Shown: positions 1 to 7,671, counted from the first letter of the stretch. The stretch is DNA of 12,521 nt from Burkholderiales bacterium (GCA_947448105.1 CANFNE010000045.1:1-12521), one strand, 5' to 3'. Numbers and translations: made by a program. Notes: generated from the letters alone by a model not told the origin.

Positions 1-1
1 G

Positions 2-394
2 ATTCCGGTCGTGATCCGTACCACCGAAAACATGCTGCAACTGGTGCCTGCAGGTCTGCGTGAGGCGGCGTATGCCTTGGGCGCGCCCAAATGGAAAGTC
101 ATCATCAGCATCACCCTCAAGGCTGCGCGTGCTGGCGTTATCACCGGCGTCTTGCTGGCGGTGGCCCGCATCGCGGGAGAGACGGCGCCGCTCTTGTTTA
201 CCGCGCTGAGCAACCAGTTCTGGACGTCTAGCCTGGGCCAGCCCATGGCAAGCCTGCCGGTGACGATTTTTAAATTTGCGATGAGTCCTTACGAAAACTG
301 GCAAAAACTGGCCTGGGCCGGTGTTTTCCTGATCACCCTGGCGGTTCTCGTGCTCAATATCGCAGCGCGTGTTCTGACCCGCAGCAAAGCCTAA
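2..394 (+). CDS. pstA: Phosphate ABC transporter permease PstA (C-terminal part)
   Basis: The gene is cut by the window edge; the frame is open from base 2 (IPVVIRTTENML...) and ends with TAA at 392-394, so about 130 C-terminal residues are visible. PstA is one of two inner-membrane permeases of the high-affinity PstSCAB phosphate importer. The segment EAAYALGAPKWKVI matches the EAA loop of MetI-type ABC permeases, which docks onto the ATPase subunit. A GETAPLLFTAL segment and a last hydrophobic helix (WAGVFLITLAVLVLNIAARVL) are typical of PstA C-termini. pstB follows after 42 bases in the same direction, which strongly supports the call. pstS, pstC and any Pho-box promoter would lie upstream, outside the window. 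Confidence 0.93.
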   Translation: MPVVIRTTENMLQLVPAGLREAAYALGAPKWKVIISITLKAARAGVITGVLLAVARIAGETAPLLFTALSNQFWTSSLGQPMASLPVTIFKFAMSPYENWQKLAWAGVFLITLAVLVLNIAARVLTRSKA

Positions 395-436
395 AGTTGG
401 CTCGCCACGCCCCCTATCACCTTACCAAGTACTCCC

Positions 437-1216
437 ATGCTCAAAACTGATACTGGCCCCCTTAGCACCAAGATTGCCGTCAAGGACCTGAACTTTTACT
501 ACGGCAAATTCCACGCCCTCAAGGGCATCAATCTCAATATTCCCGAGGGCAAGGTAACGGCCTTCATTGGTCCATCGGGCTGCGGGAAATCGACCTTGTT
601 GCGGGTTTTCAACCGCATGTTCGAGCTCTACCCTGAGCAGCGCGCTGAAGGCCAGATCATTCTTGACGGCGAAAACCTGCTCACCAGCAAGGAAGACGTA
701 GCGTTGTTGCGCGCAAAGGTCGGTATGGTGTTCCAAAAGCCCACGCCGTTTCCTATGTCGATTTACGACAACATCGCGTTTGGCGTCAAGCTGTTTGAAA
801 ACTTAAGCGCCACCGACATGGAAGAGCGTGTTGAATGGGCGCTGCGCAAGTCGGCGCTGTGGACGGAGGTCAAGGACAAACTTCACCAGAGCGGCTCCAG
901 CCTCTCGGGCGGCCAGCAGCAGCGCCTGTGCATTGCGCGTGGCATTGCCATCAAGCCCGAAGTCTTGCTGCTTGACGAACCCTGTTCCGCCCTGGATCCG
1001 ATTTCGACCGCCAAGGTCGAAGAGCTGATCGTCGAGCTCAAGGCCGATTACACAGTGGTGATCGTCACCCACAACATGCAGCAAGCTGCGCGCTGCAGTG
1101 ACTACACTGCTTATATGTACCTGGGTGACCTGATTGAATTCGGTGCGACCGAGCAAATGTTTTTCAAGCCCACACGCAAGGAAACCGAAGACTACATCAC
1201 GGGCCGCTTTGGCTGA
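437..1216 (+). CDS. pstB: Phosphate ABC transporter ATP-binding protein PstB
   Basis: This 259-residue protein is full length for PstB (usually 250-260). It is the cytoplasmic ATPase that drives phosphate import through PstC/PstA. Visible motifs are Walker A GPSGCGKS (45-52), Q-loop glutamine at 100 followed by the PstB-typical KPTPFPMSIYDN, signature LSGGQQQR (156-163), Walker B VLLLDEP (176-182) with CSALDP D-loop, and H-loop histidine 212. The CSALDP sequence has Cys where most PstB proteins have Thr; I expect no functional effect. The ATG at 437 has no clear Shine-Dalgarno sequence, but the N-terminus reads naturally into the conserved VKDLNFYYGKFHALK strand. It lies between pstA and phoU, as is usual for pst operons. 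Confidence 0.97.
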   Translation: MLKTDTGPLSTKIAVKDLNFYYGKFHALKGINLNIPEGKVTAFIGPSGCGKSTLLRVFNRMFELYPEQRAEGQIILDGENLLTSKEDVALLRAKVGMVFQKPTPFPMSIYDNIAFGVKLFENLSATDMEERVEWALRKSALWTEVKDKLHQSGSSLSGGQQQRLCIARGIAIKPEVLLLDEPCSALDPISTAKVEELIVELKADYTVVIVTHNMQQAARCSDYTAYMYLGDLIEFGATEQMFFKPTRKETEDYITGRFG

Positions 1217-1273
1217 TCCTTGGTTTGTCCACCGATCGCTCGCTTTTTGACCGTCCCGTCTCGCCCCATTTTC

Positions 1274-1278
1274 AGGAG
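1274..1278 (+). promoter_or_regulatory. Ribosome binding site fixing the phoU start
   Basis: AGGAG lies 6 bases before the ATG at 1285. The frame stays open upstream to a possible TTG at 1225, but that start has no such site and would add 20 residues not expected of PhoU. This supports 1285 as the real start. Confidence 0.75.
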
Positions 1279-1284
1279 TTCGCC

Positions 1285-1986
1285 ATGCCCGATAAACATC
1301 TTTCTACGCAATTTGACAGCGAGTTGACCTCGGTGTCTTCCCAGGTCATGGAACTTGGCGGCTTGGTCGAGTCCCAGATTCGCCAGGCTATTTATGCGCT
1401 GCACCATTTCAGTCTGGAGGCGGCCCATGACGTCACCGCCAACGAGACCCGCGTCAACGCCATGGAAATCGAAATCGACCGTGACCTGTCGTCCATCATC
1501 GCCCGGCGCCAACCCACGGCGCGTGATTTGCGCTTGCTCATCGCGATCTCCAAGACCACCGCCAATTTGGAACGCGTGGGTGACGAAGCCGAAAAAATCG
1601 CGCGCATGGTGGTCTCCATCATCGAGAGCGGTGCACCGCGTTCCTTGCCTTCGCTAGAACTACGTTACGTCGCCGATTTGGCCTCTGGCTTGCTGAACAA
1701 GGCGCTTGACGCTTTTGCCCGCCTGGACGTGAATGCGGCTTTGAGCATCCTCAAAGAGGACGACCTGATTGACAAAGAATTTGACGGCTTTGTGCGCAAG
1801 CTCATCACCTACATGATGGAAGACCCGCGCACCATTTCCCCCAGCCTGGACTTGCTGTTTTTGGCCAAAGCCATTGAACGCATTGGCGACCATGCCAAGA
1901 ACATCGCAGAGTTCATCATCTATGTCGTCAAGGGTGAAGACGTACGCCACAGCTCGATCGACCGGGTCGAGTCCGTCGTCAAATGA
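1285..1986 (+). CDS. phoU: Phosphate signalling/transport regulator PhoU
   Basis: The 233-residue all-helical protein has the usual PhoU length and two homologous halves. Each carries the metal-binding signature of the family: ERVGDEAEKI at 96-105 and ERIGDHAKNI at 198-207. PhoU is a cytoplasmic protein that links PstSCAB transporter state to PhoR, restraining Pho-regulon activation when phosphate is plentiful, and that limits toxic phosphate uptake. It follows pstB after 68 bases and has a good ribosome binding site. Its TGA stop overlaps the first phoB ATG in an ATGA arrangement (1983-1986), suggesting translational coupling of modulator and regulator. The longer reading from 1225 is less likely. 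Confidence 0.96.
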   Translation: MPDKHLSTQFDSELTSVSSQVMELGGLVESQIRQAIYALHHFSLEAAHDVTANETRVNAMEIEIDRDLSSIIARRQPTARDLRLLIAISKTTANLERVGDEAEKIARMVVSIIESGAPRSLPSLELRYVADLASGLLNKALDAFARLDVNAALSILKEDDLIDKEFDGFVRKLITYMMEDPRTISPSLDLLFLAKAIERIGDHAKNIAEFIIYVVKGEDVRHSSIDRVESVVK

Positions 1987-2711
1987 GAAACATGCCCGCC
2001 GTGCTGGTGGTGGAGGACGAACCCGCCATTGCCGAGCTGATTGCGGTGAACCTGCGCCACAACGGCTTTCGTCCGACCTGGGCCATGGACAGTGTCAGTG
2101 CACAACGCGAAATAGAAGCGGCCGTGCCTGACCTGATTTTGTTGGACTGGATGCTCCCCGGAGAAAGCGGCTTGTCCTTGGCCAAACGCTGGCGTGCCAA
2201 TGAGCGAACCAAAGCGGTGCCGCTGATCATGCTCACTGCCCGGGGCGACGAGGCGGACCGCGTGGCCGGGCTGGACGCCGGAGCGGACGACTACATTTCC
2301 AAGCCCTTTTCCACCAAAGAGTTGCTGGCGCGCGTGCGCGCGGTGCTGCGCCGGCACAGCCCCGAGCCCAGTGGCGAGGCGATTGTGATCGCTGGCTTGA
2401 GCCTGGATTCAGCCACGCACCGGGTGTCCTTTCTGGAGCAGCCGCTCAAGCTCGGACCCACCGAGTTCAAGCTGCTGCACTACCTCATGGGCCACGCCGA
2501 GCGGGTGCACAGCCGTGGGCAATTGCTCGACAAAGTCTGGGGTGACCACGTGTACATCGAAGAGCGTACGGTGGACGTCCACGTGAAGCGCCTGCGCGAG
2601 GCCTTGGGCGCTGCAGGACCGATGGTGGAAACCGTGCGTGGCGCGGGTTACCGCCTGACTGCCAAGCCGGTGGTGCCGGTGGCGGTGACGGCCAGAGAGA
2701 TTGCGGGATAG
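1983..2711 (+). CDS. phoB: Phosphate regulon response regulator PhoB
   Basis: This is an OmpR/PhoB-family response regulator of 242 residues (about 230 is typical). The receiver domain occupies roughly residues 5-121 with acidic pocket E11/D12, phospho-acceptor D55 (LLDWMLPG), T85 and K107 (SKPFS). A winged-helix DNA-binding domain follows at about 137-227, with the recognition-helix region EERTVDVHVKRLREAL and the closing RGAGYRL hairpin. Phosphorylated by PhoR, it activates phosphate-starvation genes at Pho boxes. Two in-frame ATGs compete: 1983, overlapping the phoU stop, and 1992 (MPAVLVVEDE); neither has a strong Shine-Dalgarno sequence. Its position right after phoU and before a PAS histidine kinase makes PhoB far likelier than another OmpR-type regulator. 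Confidence 0.95.
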   Translation: MRNMPAVLVVEDEPAIAELIAVNLRHNGFRPTWAMDSVSAQREIEAAVPDLILLDWMLPGESGLSLAKRWRANERTKAVPLIMLTARGDEADRVAGLDAGADDYISKPFSTKELLARVRAVLRRHSPEPSGEAIVIAGLSLDSATHRVSFLEQPLKLGPTEFKLLHYLMGHAERVHSRGQLLDKVWGDHVYIEERTVDVHVKRLREALGAAGPMVETVRGAGYRLTAKPVVPVAVTAREIAG

Positions 2712-2727
2712 CTTTTTGATTTCACGA

Positions 2728-4125
2728 ATGATGGGGCGGCTGCTGTCGTTCGCCCTTTTCCAGGCCTTGGGGGCCCTCTTTGGCTGGTGGTTTAGCCGCA
2801 GTTTTATGTCGCTGGCTGACCCCACCTGGGCGCCTATGCTCTTGTGTGCCTTGGTGTCGAGTTACTTTTGGCATGTACTGGACGTTGCTTTGGCCATGCG
2901 GGTGCTGCGCTGGCTCAACAGCGCAGACATGCTGCAAGCGCCGGTGTCCTTTGGCCTGTGGGGTGAAATTTCGGACCGCGTGCGGCGCCTGGCGCGCTCG
3001 CGAGAGAGGGCGGTACAGCAGCGCGACAGCCGTTTCCAGGATTTTCTGGCAGCGATGCAGGCTTCACCCAACGGCGTGGTGTTGTTGGACCGCGATTTAC
3101 GCATCGAATGGTTCAACCAGTCCGCGCAATCGCATTTCGGTTTGGAAGGTACGCGCGACCTGTTCCAGCATTTCGGTAACCTGGTGCGTGACCCGGGCTT
3201 TGCCGCCTACTTGGCCACTGCTGATTTCCAGAGCGACGTGCTCATGCCCGGACGCGCCAGCACCACGGCCAAGCCGGTGCGCCTTTCGGTGCATATGCAC
3301 CCTTATGGCGAGGGTCGCAAGCTCCTGCTCTCACGTGATGTCACCGCCGTGGAACAGGCGGAGGCCATGCGCCGCGACTTTGTTGCCAACGTGTCGCACG
3401 AAATTCGCACGCCATTGACGGTCTTGTCGGGTTTTGTGGAAACGCTGCAAAGCCTGAACCTGTCCGAACAAGAGCGCGTGCGCTACCTTGATTTGATGGC
3501 GCAACAGGCCGAGCGCATGCAGTCTCTGGTGAGTGACTTGCTCACGCTTTCGCGCCTGGAAGGCAGCCCGCTGCCCTCGGCGCAGGAATGGGTGCCCATG
3601 GCGCCGGTTTTTGAGCACTGCCGGCAAGAGGTGACGGAACTTTCACGCGTCCTTTGGGGGCAGGCGCAAGGCCTGTACTTCGAGGTCGCACCTGACATCG
3701 CGATAGCTGGTTCGAGCACTGAGCTGCACAGTGCTTTGCTCAACCTTATTGGCAACGCGGCGCGCTACACGCCGGAAGGCAAAAGCATTTTTGTTAACTG
3801 GCGTGCACAAGCCGATGGTGGCGCTGAATTTTCGGTGCGTGACGAGGGTGTTGGGATTGCTGCCGAACACATTGCGCGTCTCACGGAGCGCTTTTACCGG
3901 GTAGACCGCAGCCGTTCGCGTGAAACCGGTGGCACCGGCCTGGGACTGGCGATTGTCAAACACGTGGCGCAGCGCCATGGCGCCGAGTTGTCCATTGCCA
4001 GTACGCCAGGGCAGGGCTCCACGTTCACCGTGCGCTTTCCTGCCTCCAGAGTTCGGCTGCCTGCGGAACCGATCAGCGCCCATAGTGGCGCTCCCGCCAG
4101 CACCTCCGCTATTGCCGCTGCATAA
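2728..4125 (+). CDS. phoR: Phosphate regulon sensor histidine kinase PhoR
   Basis: This 465-residue membrane kinase phosphorylates PhoB under phosphate limitation and dephosphorylates it in excess. Counting from ATG 2728, two hydrophobic segments (about 5-22 and 35-58) precede a basic linker and a PAS domain (about 104-200, PNGVVLLDRDLRIEWFN). The HisKA helix follows with phospho-accepting H224 in NVSHEIRTPLT. The ATPase domain has the N-box LLNLIGNAARYTPEG (N343), G1 DEGVG (372-376), the ERFYR segment and G2 GTGLGL (402-407). A short Ala/Ser/Pro tail ends the protein. Almost no periplasmic sensing domain is present, as in other PhoR kinases that read the signal through Pst/PhoU. In-frame TTG starts at 2701 (overlapping phoB) and 2716 are possible; no start has a clear ribosome binding site. 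Confidence 0.94.
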   Translation: MMGRLLSFALFQALGALFGWWFSRSFMSLADPTWAPMLLCALVSSYFWHVLDVALAMRVLRWLNSADMLQAPVSFGLWGEISDRVRRLARSRERAVQQRDSRFQDFLAAMQASPNGVVLLDRDLRIEWFNQSAQSHFGLEGTRDLFQHFGNLVRDPGFAAYLATADFQSDVLMPGRASTTAKPVRLSVHMHPYGEGRKLLLSRDVTAVEQAEAMRRDFVANVSHEIRTPLTVLSGFVETLQSLNLSEQERVRYLDLMAQQAERMQSLVSDLLTLSRLEGSPLPSAQEWVPMAPVFEHCRQEVTELSRVLWGQAQGLYFEVAPDIAIAGSSTELHSALLNLIGNAARYTPEGKSIFVNWRAQADGGAEFSVRDEGVGIAAEHIARLTERFYRVDRSRSRETGGTGLGLAIVKHVAQRHGAELSIASTPGQGSTFTVRFPASRVRLPAEPISAHSGAPASTSAIAAA

Positions 4126-5797
4126 GCCAGACGGCATCGCTGCCGTCGGCGGGGTGTTGCACCAGCGCTTTGGTATTCCACACGCTGCGGTCAACGGTAG
4201 GCGGCACATCGGCGCCGGACGTGGGCGTCACCAGCAGCCAGGTGCAGCGCACCAAGGAGCCTGCGCCCACCAGTGGTAGCTGCCCATACCACTGCAAGGC
4301 GGCAATTTGGCTGCTGCGCAGCCCCTGCACTTCAATACAACCCGGTTTGTCTATTTGCGTTTTGATACTTCGCACAAAGCTTGGGTAGCCCTGGGTGTAG
4401 TCCAACAAAGGCAGCCACAGCGTCATCAGCAGCATCCAGCACCAGACCGCGCCACCAGCAGGCAAGGCCAGGCTTTTCCAGAGAGCCGCACGTTGGCGAC
4501 TGGTGCGCCAGCGCACCAAGGCCATCCAAAAGCCGGTGGCCGCCAGTGCCAAGGCCAGCGCCAGGGCGGAAAACTCCGGCACAAAGCCGGGCGCCAGTCG
4601 CGCCACATTGGCGGCGGGCTGGCTGGGAAAGCCGGTTTGCATGGCCAGCCACACCACCCAGATGGTGAGTCCACAGCCCGAGAAAAAAAGCAGCGTAAAC
4701 CAGTCCACCAGCGAGGCCATTTGGCGCTGCAGGGTGGGCAGGGCAAACGCAGCCAGGCTGGCAATCGCGGGCAGCGCCAGCAGCAAAGTCCGGTCTGAAG
4801 ACCCGGTAAACAGCGTCGCAATCAGCGTCACGCCCACGAGCCACAGTGGCAGCGCGATATGGCGGCTACCGATGTGCTTGCGCCATTGCAATACGGCCCA
4901 GCCCGCCAGCGGCCAGGCTGGCCAGGTGAACCAGACCAGCAATTGTGCGTAGCCATTCCAGTCAATCCACAGCGCTTGGGGTGAAATGATTTTCCATTGC
5001 CACAGGCGCAGCACCGTGGCCAGTGCAGCGCTGTACAGGCATGCCAGCAAAAGTGTCAGACCAGCGCGGTGGTCGCGCAGCACGCTCGCCGCGTCGCGCT
5101 TGGCGCCACCACCGAACGCGGTGAGCACGGCGCAGCCTAGGCCAAAGACAAAGGCCAACATGGGTGCGCCACTGAGTGTCAAGCCCACCAATCCCAGCAC
5201 AGAGACGGGGCCGGCCAGGCGCCGACGGTAGGGGAGCGCGCTCACCCCATAAAAATACAGGCCCATAAAGCCGAGTTGGGCCAGCGCCGGCGTGGTCTCG
5301 TGGCCCAGCTGTGCCAATCCCAGACAGGCGATAAAGGCCAGCAAGCCGCCGTCTGCCACGGTGCGCGCATAGTCGTTGGGCTGGGCCTGGCCGCCAAAGG
5401 CAAAGGCCACGGGTTGGGCCTGCGGGCTTTTGGCCAGGTAATAGGTGCCGTACCACGTGGCTGCCATGGCCAGCGCCAGCAGCAGGGCGAATGGCAGACG
5501 GATGAGCCACAGCGCCACCTCGGCGTTAGGGGCGATCTGCAGCATCCAGGCACCCAGCCAATAGGGAAACAGGGCGTCGTACTCCGAGGCAATGCCCAGC
5601 AGCATGGGGTGCCACCAGTTGGTGTGGCCGGAGGCCAGTTCCGCCATAAATCCCAGGGCCGCCATGTCGGCGCTTTTCCAGCCGCCACGCCCAATAAAGC
5701 CGGCCAGCACATAGACGATGCACAGTCCCCAGAGCGCCGCACGCGGCAAACGTTTGACGGCGGCCTGGGTTACAACGGCGGGGGTGGTGGTTTGCAC
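4109..5797 (-). CDS. Polytopic membrane protein, probable GT-C (ArnT/GT39-like) glycosyltransferase
   Basis: This 562-residue protein has about ten or more hydrophobic segments, then a soluble-looking C-terminal part (about 467-562). An acidic first loop (GGWKSADMAALGFMAEL, D44), followed by WWHPMLLG and FPYWLGAW, aligns in layout with the RDEARYA and KPPL-YWLGA regions of ArnT/PMT-type transferases that use polyprenyl-phosphate sugars. The tail (LDYTQGYPSFVRSIK...GCIEVQGLRSSQIAALQWYG) resembles the C-terminal part of betaproteobacterial ArnT-like proteins as I know them. The fold is inferred; substrate and donor are unknown and it could be catalytically divergent. The start is GTG with GAGG about 10 bases upstream. 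It follows the rpmE2 terminator, so expression may rely on read-through. Its TAG stop lies inside the 3' end of phoR (17-base convergent overlap). Confidence 0.7.
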   Translation of the reverse strand: MQTTTPAVVTQAAVKRLPRAALWGLCIVYVLAGFIGRGGWKSADMAALGFMAELASGHTNWWHPMLLGIASEYDALFPYWLGAWMLQIAPNAEVALWLIRLPFALLLALAMAATWYGTYYLAKSPQAQPVAFAFGGQAQPNDYARTVADGGLLAFIACLGLAQLGHETTPALAQLGFMGLYFYGVSALPYRRRLAGPVSVLGLVGLTLSGAPMLAFVFGLGCAVLTAFGGGAKRDAASVLRDHRAGLTLLLACLYSAALATVLRLWQWKIISPQALWIDWNGYAQLLVWFTWPAWPLAGWAVLQWRKHIGSRHIALPLWLVGVTLIATLFTGSSDRTLLLALPAIASLAAFALPTLQRQMASLVDWFTLLFFSGCGLTIWVVWLAMQTGFPSQPAANVARLAPGFVPEFSALALALALAATGFWMALVRWRTSRQRAALWKSLALPAGGAVWCWMLLMTLWLPLLDYTQGYPSFVRSIKTQIDKPGCIEVQGLRSSQIAALQWYGQLPLVGAGSLVRCTWLLVTPTSGADVPPTVDRSVWNTKALVQHPADGSDAVWLMQRQ

Positions 5798-5813
5798 TAT
5801 TTAAAGGCCTCAA

Positions 5814-5848
5814 TAAAAAAAGCAGCCAGGAAAACCGGGCTGCTTTTT
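5814..5848 (-). terminator. Intrinsic terminator after rpmE2
   Basis: On the - strand an 11-base-pair stem (arms 5817-5827 and 5838-5848, core GGCTGC/GCAGCC) with a 10-base loop is followed by a T-rich run ending near 5814. It lies 34 bases beyond the rpmE2 stop. The A/T flanks on both arms mean it could also stop + strand transcription. The GAGG ribosome binding site of the next - strand gene sits directly after it. Confidence 0.85.
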
Positions 5849-5882
5849 GGGGAGACAACCGGACGCAAAGCCCGGTGTGGTC

Positions 5883-6149
5883 TCACTTGGCGGCGGTGAG
5901 GCTGGTCTTGCCGAAACGGTTGCGGAATTTTTCCACGCGTCCGCCCATGTTGTCCACCGACTTTTGGGTCCCGGTGTAGAAAGGATGCGATTCGCTGGAG
6001 GTATCAAGCTTGTACAGCGGCAGTTCGCGGCCGTCTTCCATCTTGATCATTTCCTTGGTGTTGGCGCATGAACGGGTGACAAACTTGAAATTGTTTGACA
6101 GGTCCATGAAGCACACTTCGCGGTAGTTGGGGTGAATTCCAGCTTTCAT
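5883..6149 (-). CDS. rpmE2: 50S ribosomal protein L31, type B
   Basis: This 88-residue protein starts MKAGIHPNYREV and contains SSESHPFYTG and GRVEKFRNRFG, the hallmarks of L31 type B. It is a large-subunit protein near the central protuberance that helps bridge the subunits. The zinc-binding CxxC pair of type A L31 is absent. Two isolated cysteines (C13 and C28) do not form such a motif, so this should be the zinc-independent form. The start at 6149 was chosen because L31 begins with MK-GIHP; the 19 extra upstream residues in the same frame have no family counterpart. A short GGA lies about 7 bases before the ATG. It follows rho on the same strand after a 114-base gap and is followed by a strong terminator. 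Confidence 0.95.
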   Translation of the reverse strand: MKAGIHPNYREVCFMDLSNNFKFVTRSCANTKEMIKMEDGRELPLYKLDTSSESHPFYTGTQKSVDNMGGRVEKFRNRFGKTSLTAAK

Positions 6150-6242
6150 ATTTTTGTCCATCAGTTGCGGCAGCCGCATCAGGCCCTCGGGCAAACCATT
6201 GCCCAATCCAAAACCCGGTGTACTTGTCGCGTAAAGCCCCAG

Positions 6243-6248
6243 AGTATA
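6243..6248 (-). promoter_or_regulatory. Possible -10 element of an rpmE2 promoter
   Basis: TATACT on the - strand, about 15 bases after the rho stop, resembles a sigma-70 -10 box and would give a leader of roughly 85 bases for rpmE2. No convincing -35 box is seen at 16-18 bases, since that region is the GC-rich end of rho. Treat it as a candidate only. Confidence 0.3.
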
Positions 6249-6263
6249 AACCAGCGCGGCCGC

Positions 6264-7526
6264 TTAGCCGCCGCGGCGCATCATGTCGAAAAATTCGCTA
6301 TTGGTTTTGGTGGCGCGCATTTGTTTGAGCACCATTTCCATCGCTTCGATTTCGTCCATGTTGTACAGAAACTGGCGCAGGATGCGGGTTTTTTGCAAAA
6401 TATCGGGCGCCAGCAGCAACTCTTCGCGCCGCGTGCCGCTGCGGTTGAGCTGGATGGAAGGGAATACGCGTTTTTCGTACAGGCGGCGGTCGAGGTGGAT
6501 CTCGGAGTTGCCGGTGCCTTTGAACTCTTCAAAAATCACCTCGTCCATGCGGCTGCCGGTGTCGATTAGCGCGGTGGCGATGATGGTCAGTGAGCCACCT
6601 TCTTCAACATTGCGCGCCGCGCCCAAGAAGCGCTTGGGCCGCTGCAGGGCGTTGGAGTCCACGCCGCCGGTCAGCACCTTGCCGCTTGATGGCACCACGT
6701 TGTTGTAGGCGCGGGCCAGGCGGGTGATGGAGTCCAGCAAAATCACCACGTCTTTTTTCAATTCGACCAGGCGTTTGGCGCGTTCAATCACCATTTCGGC
6801 CACGTGCACGTGGCGCGAAGCCGGCTCGTCAAAAGTGGACGCAATCACCTCACCCTTGACGGTGCGCTGCATCTCGGTCACCTCTTCGGGGCGCTCGTCC
6901 ACCAGCAAAACCATCATGTGGCTGTCGGGGTAATTGGCCGAAATCGCGTGGGCAATGTGCTGCATCATCACCGTCTTGCCGCTCTTGGGTGGCGCCACCA
7001 GCAAGGCGCGCTGGCCTTTACCGATGGGGGCGATGATGTCGATGATGCGGCCGGTGATGTTTTCGTCGCTTTTGTTGTCCTGTTCCAGGCGCATTTGCAC
7101 CTTGGGGAACAGCGGCGTCAAGTTCTCGAACATCACCTTGTGCTTGTTGCTCTCGGGCGAGTCGCCGTTGACCTTGTCAAGCTTGTTCAGGGCAAAGTAA
7201 CGCTCACCGTCTTTGGGCGTGCGCACTTCGCCTTCAATCATGTCGCCGGTGTGCAGGTTAAAGCGGCGCACCTGGCTGGGGCTGATGTAGATGTCATCGG
7301 TGCTGGCGGTGTAACTGGTGTCAGGGCTGCGCAAAAAGCCAAAGCCGTCGGGCAAAATTTCCAGCACGCCATCGGCAATGATTTGCTCGCCGGTGCGCGC
7401 GCGCTTTTTGATGATGGCGAACATCAACTCCTGCTTGCGCATGCGGCCTGTGTTTTCAATTTCAAGCTCTTCGGCTTGTTTCAGGACTTCTGACACATGC
7501 AGTGCCTTGAGTTCGTTTAAGTGCAT
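6264..7526 (-). CDS. rho: Transcription termination factor Rho
   Basis: The 420-residue protein matches Rho in length (E. coli 419) and motif order. Rho is a hexameric RNA-dependent ATPase that ends transcription of untranslated RNA. The N-terminal helical part and cold-shock-like RNA-binding domain contain the RNP1-like GFGFLR (61-66). The ATPase core shows P-loop PPKSGKT (179-185), the catalytic glutamate region DERPEE (210-215), Walker B VILLD (261-265), R-loop KGTGNSE (336-342) and the arginine-finger segment SGTRREE (363-369). There is no long N-terminal insertion of the actinobacterial kind. The ATG at 7526 begins MHLNELKALHVSEVL, the standard Rho N-terminus. trxA lies upstream on the same strand but ends at its own terminator, so rho probably has its own promoter and leader. 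Confidence 0.98.
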   Translation of the reverse strand: MHLNELKALHVSEVLKQAEELEIENTGRMRKQELMFAIIKKRARTGEQIIADGVLEILPDGFGFLRSPDTSYTASTDDIYISPSQVRRFNLHTGDMIEGEVRTPKDGERYFALNKLDKVNGDSPESNKHKVMFENLTPLFPKVQMRLEQDNKSDENITGRIIDIIAPIGKGQRALLVAPPKSGKTVMMQHIAHAISANYPDSHMMVLLVDERPEEVTEMQRTVKGEVIASTFDEPASRHVHVAEMVIERAKRLVELKKDVVILLDSITRLARAYNNVVPSSGKVLTGGVDSNALQRPKRFLGAARNVEEGGSLTIIATALIDTGSRMDEVIFEEFKGTGNSEIHLDRRLYEKRVFPSIQLNRSGTRREELLLAPDILQKTRILRQFLYNMDEIEAMEMVLKQMRATKTNSEFFDMMRRGG

Positions 7527-7540
7527 GGAATGGTTCCCGT

Positions 7541-7620
7541 AGGGGAGGTTGACCGAAATTTCGGGGGTGGCAGGAAATCAGGGGAAAGTCGGGAGAAGGC
7601 CGCAATGCGGGAGGCAACTC
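7541..7620 (-). promoter_or_regulatory. C-rich, G-poor rho leader (possible rut site for autoregulation)
   Basis: In the rho mRNA sense I count 35 C and 13 G in these 80 bases, and 28 C against 7 G in the 60 nearest the gene (7541-7600). The stretch carries many pyrimidine-C pairs. Such C-over-G, weakly structured RNA is what Rho binds, and rho autoregulates through its leader in E. coli. Function here is inferred from composition alone. Confidence 0.45.
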
Positions 7621-7671
7621 TGGTGCATCCGCGTTCGCCACCGGTTTGGGGTGACCATCTGTAGAAGATGT

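Noticed and set aside
1225..1284. Longer PhoU N-terminus from a TTG at 1225
   Set aside because: The ATG at 1285 has an AGGAG at ideal distance and gives the normal PhoU length.
3643..4209. Open frames opposite the 3' end of phoR and long frames inside the membrane protein gene
   Set aside because: These lie opposite or out of frame with genes that have clear family motifs, lack ribosome binding sites and show no protein-like features.
6150..6206. Longer L31 reading with 19 extra N-terminal residues
   Set aside because: L31 proteins begin at MK-GIHP; the extension has no family counterpart.
6256..6263. GCGGCCGC palindrome (NotI site) right after the rho stop
   Set aside because: An isolated 8-base palindrome in GC-rich DNA with no T-run after it is not a terminator and needs no explanation.
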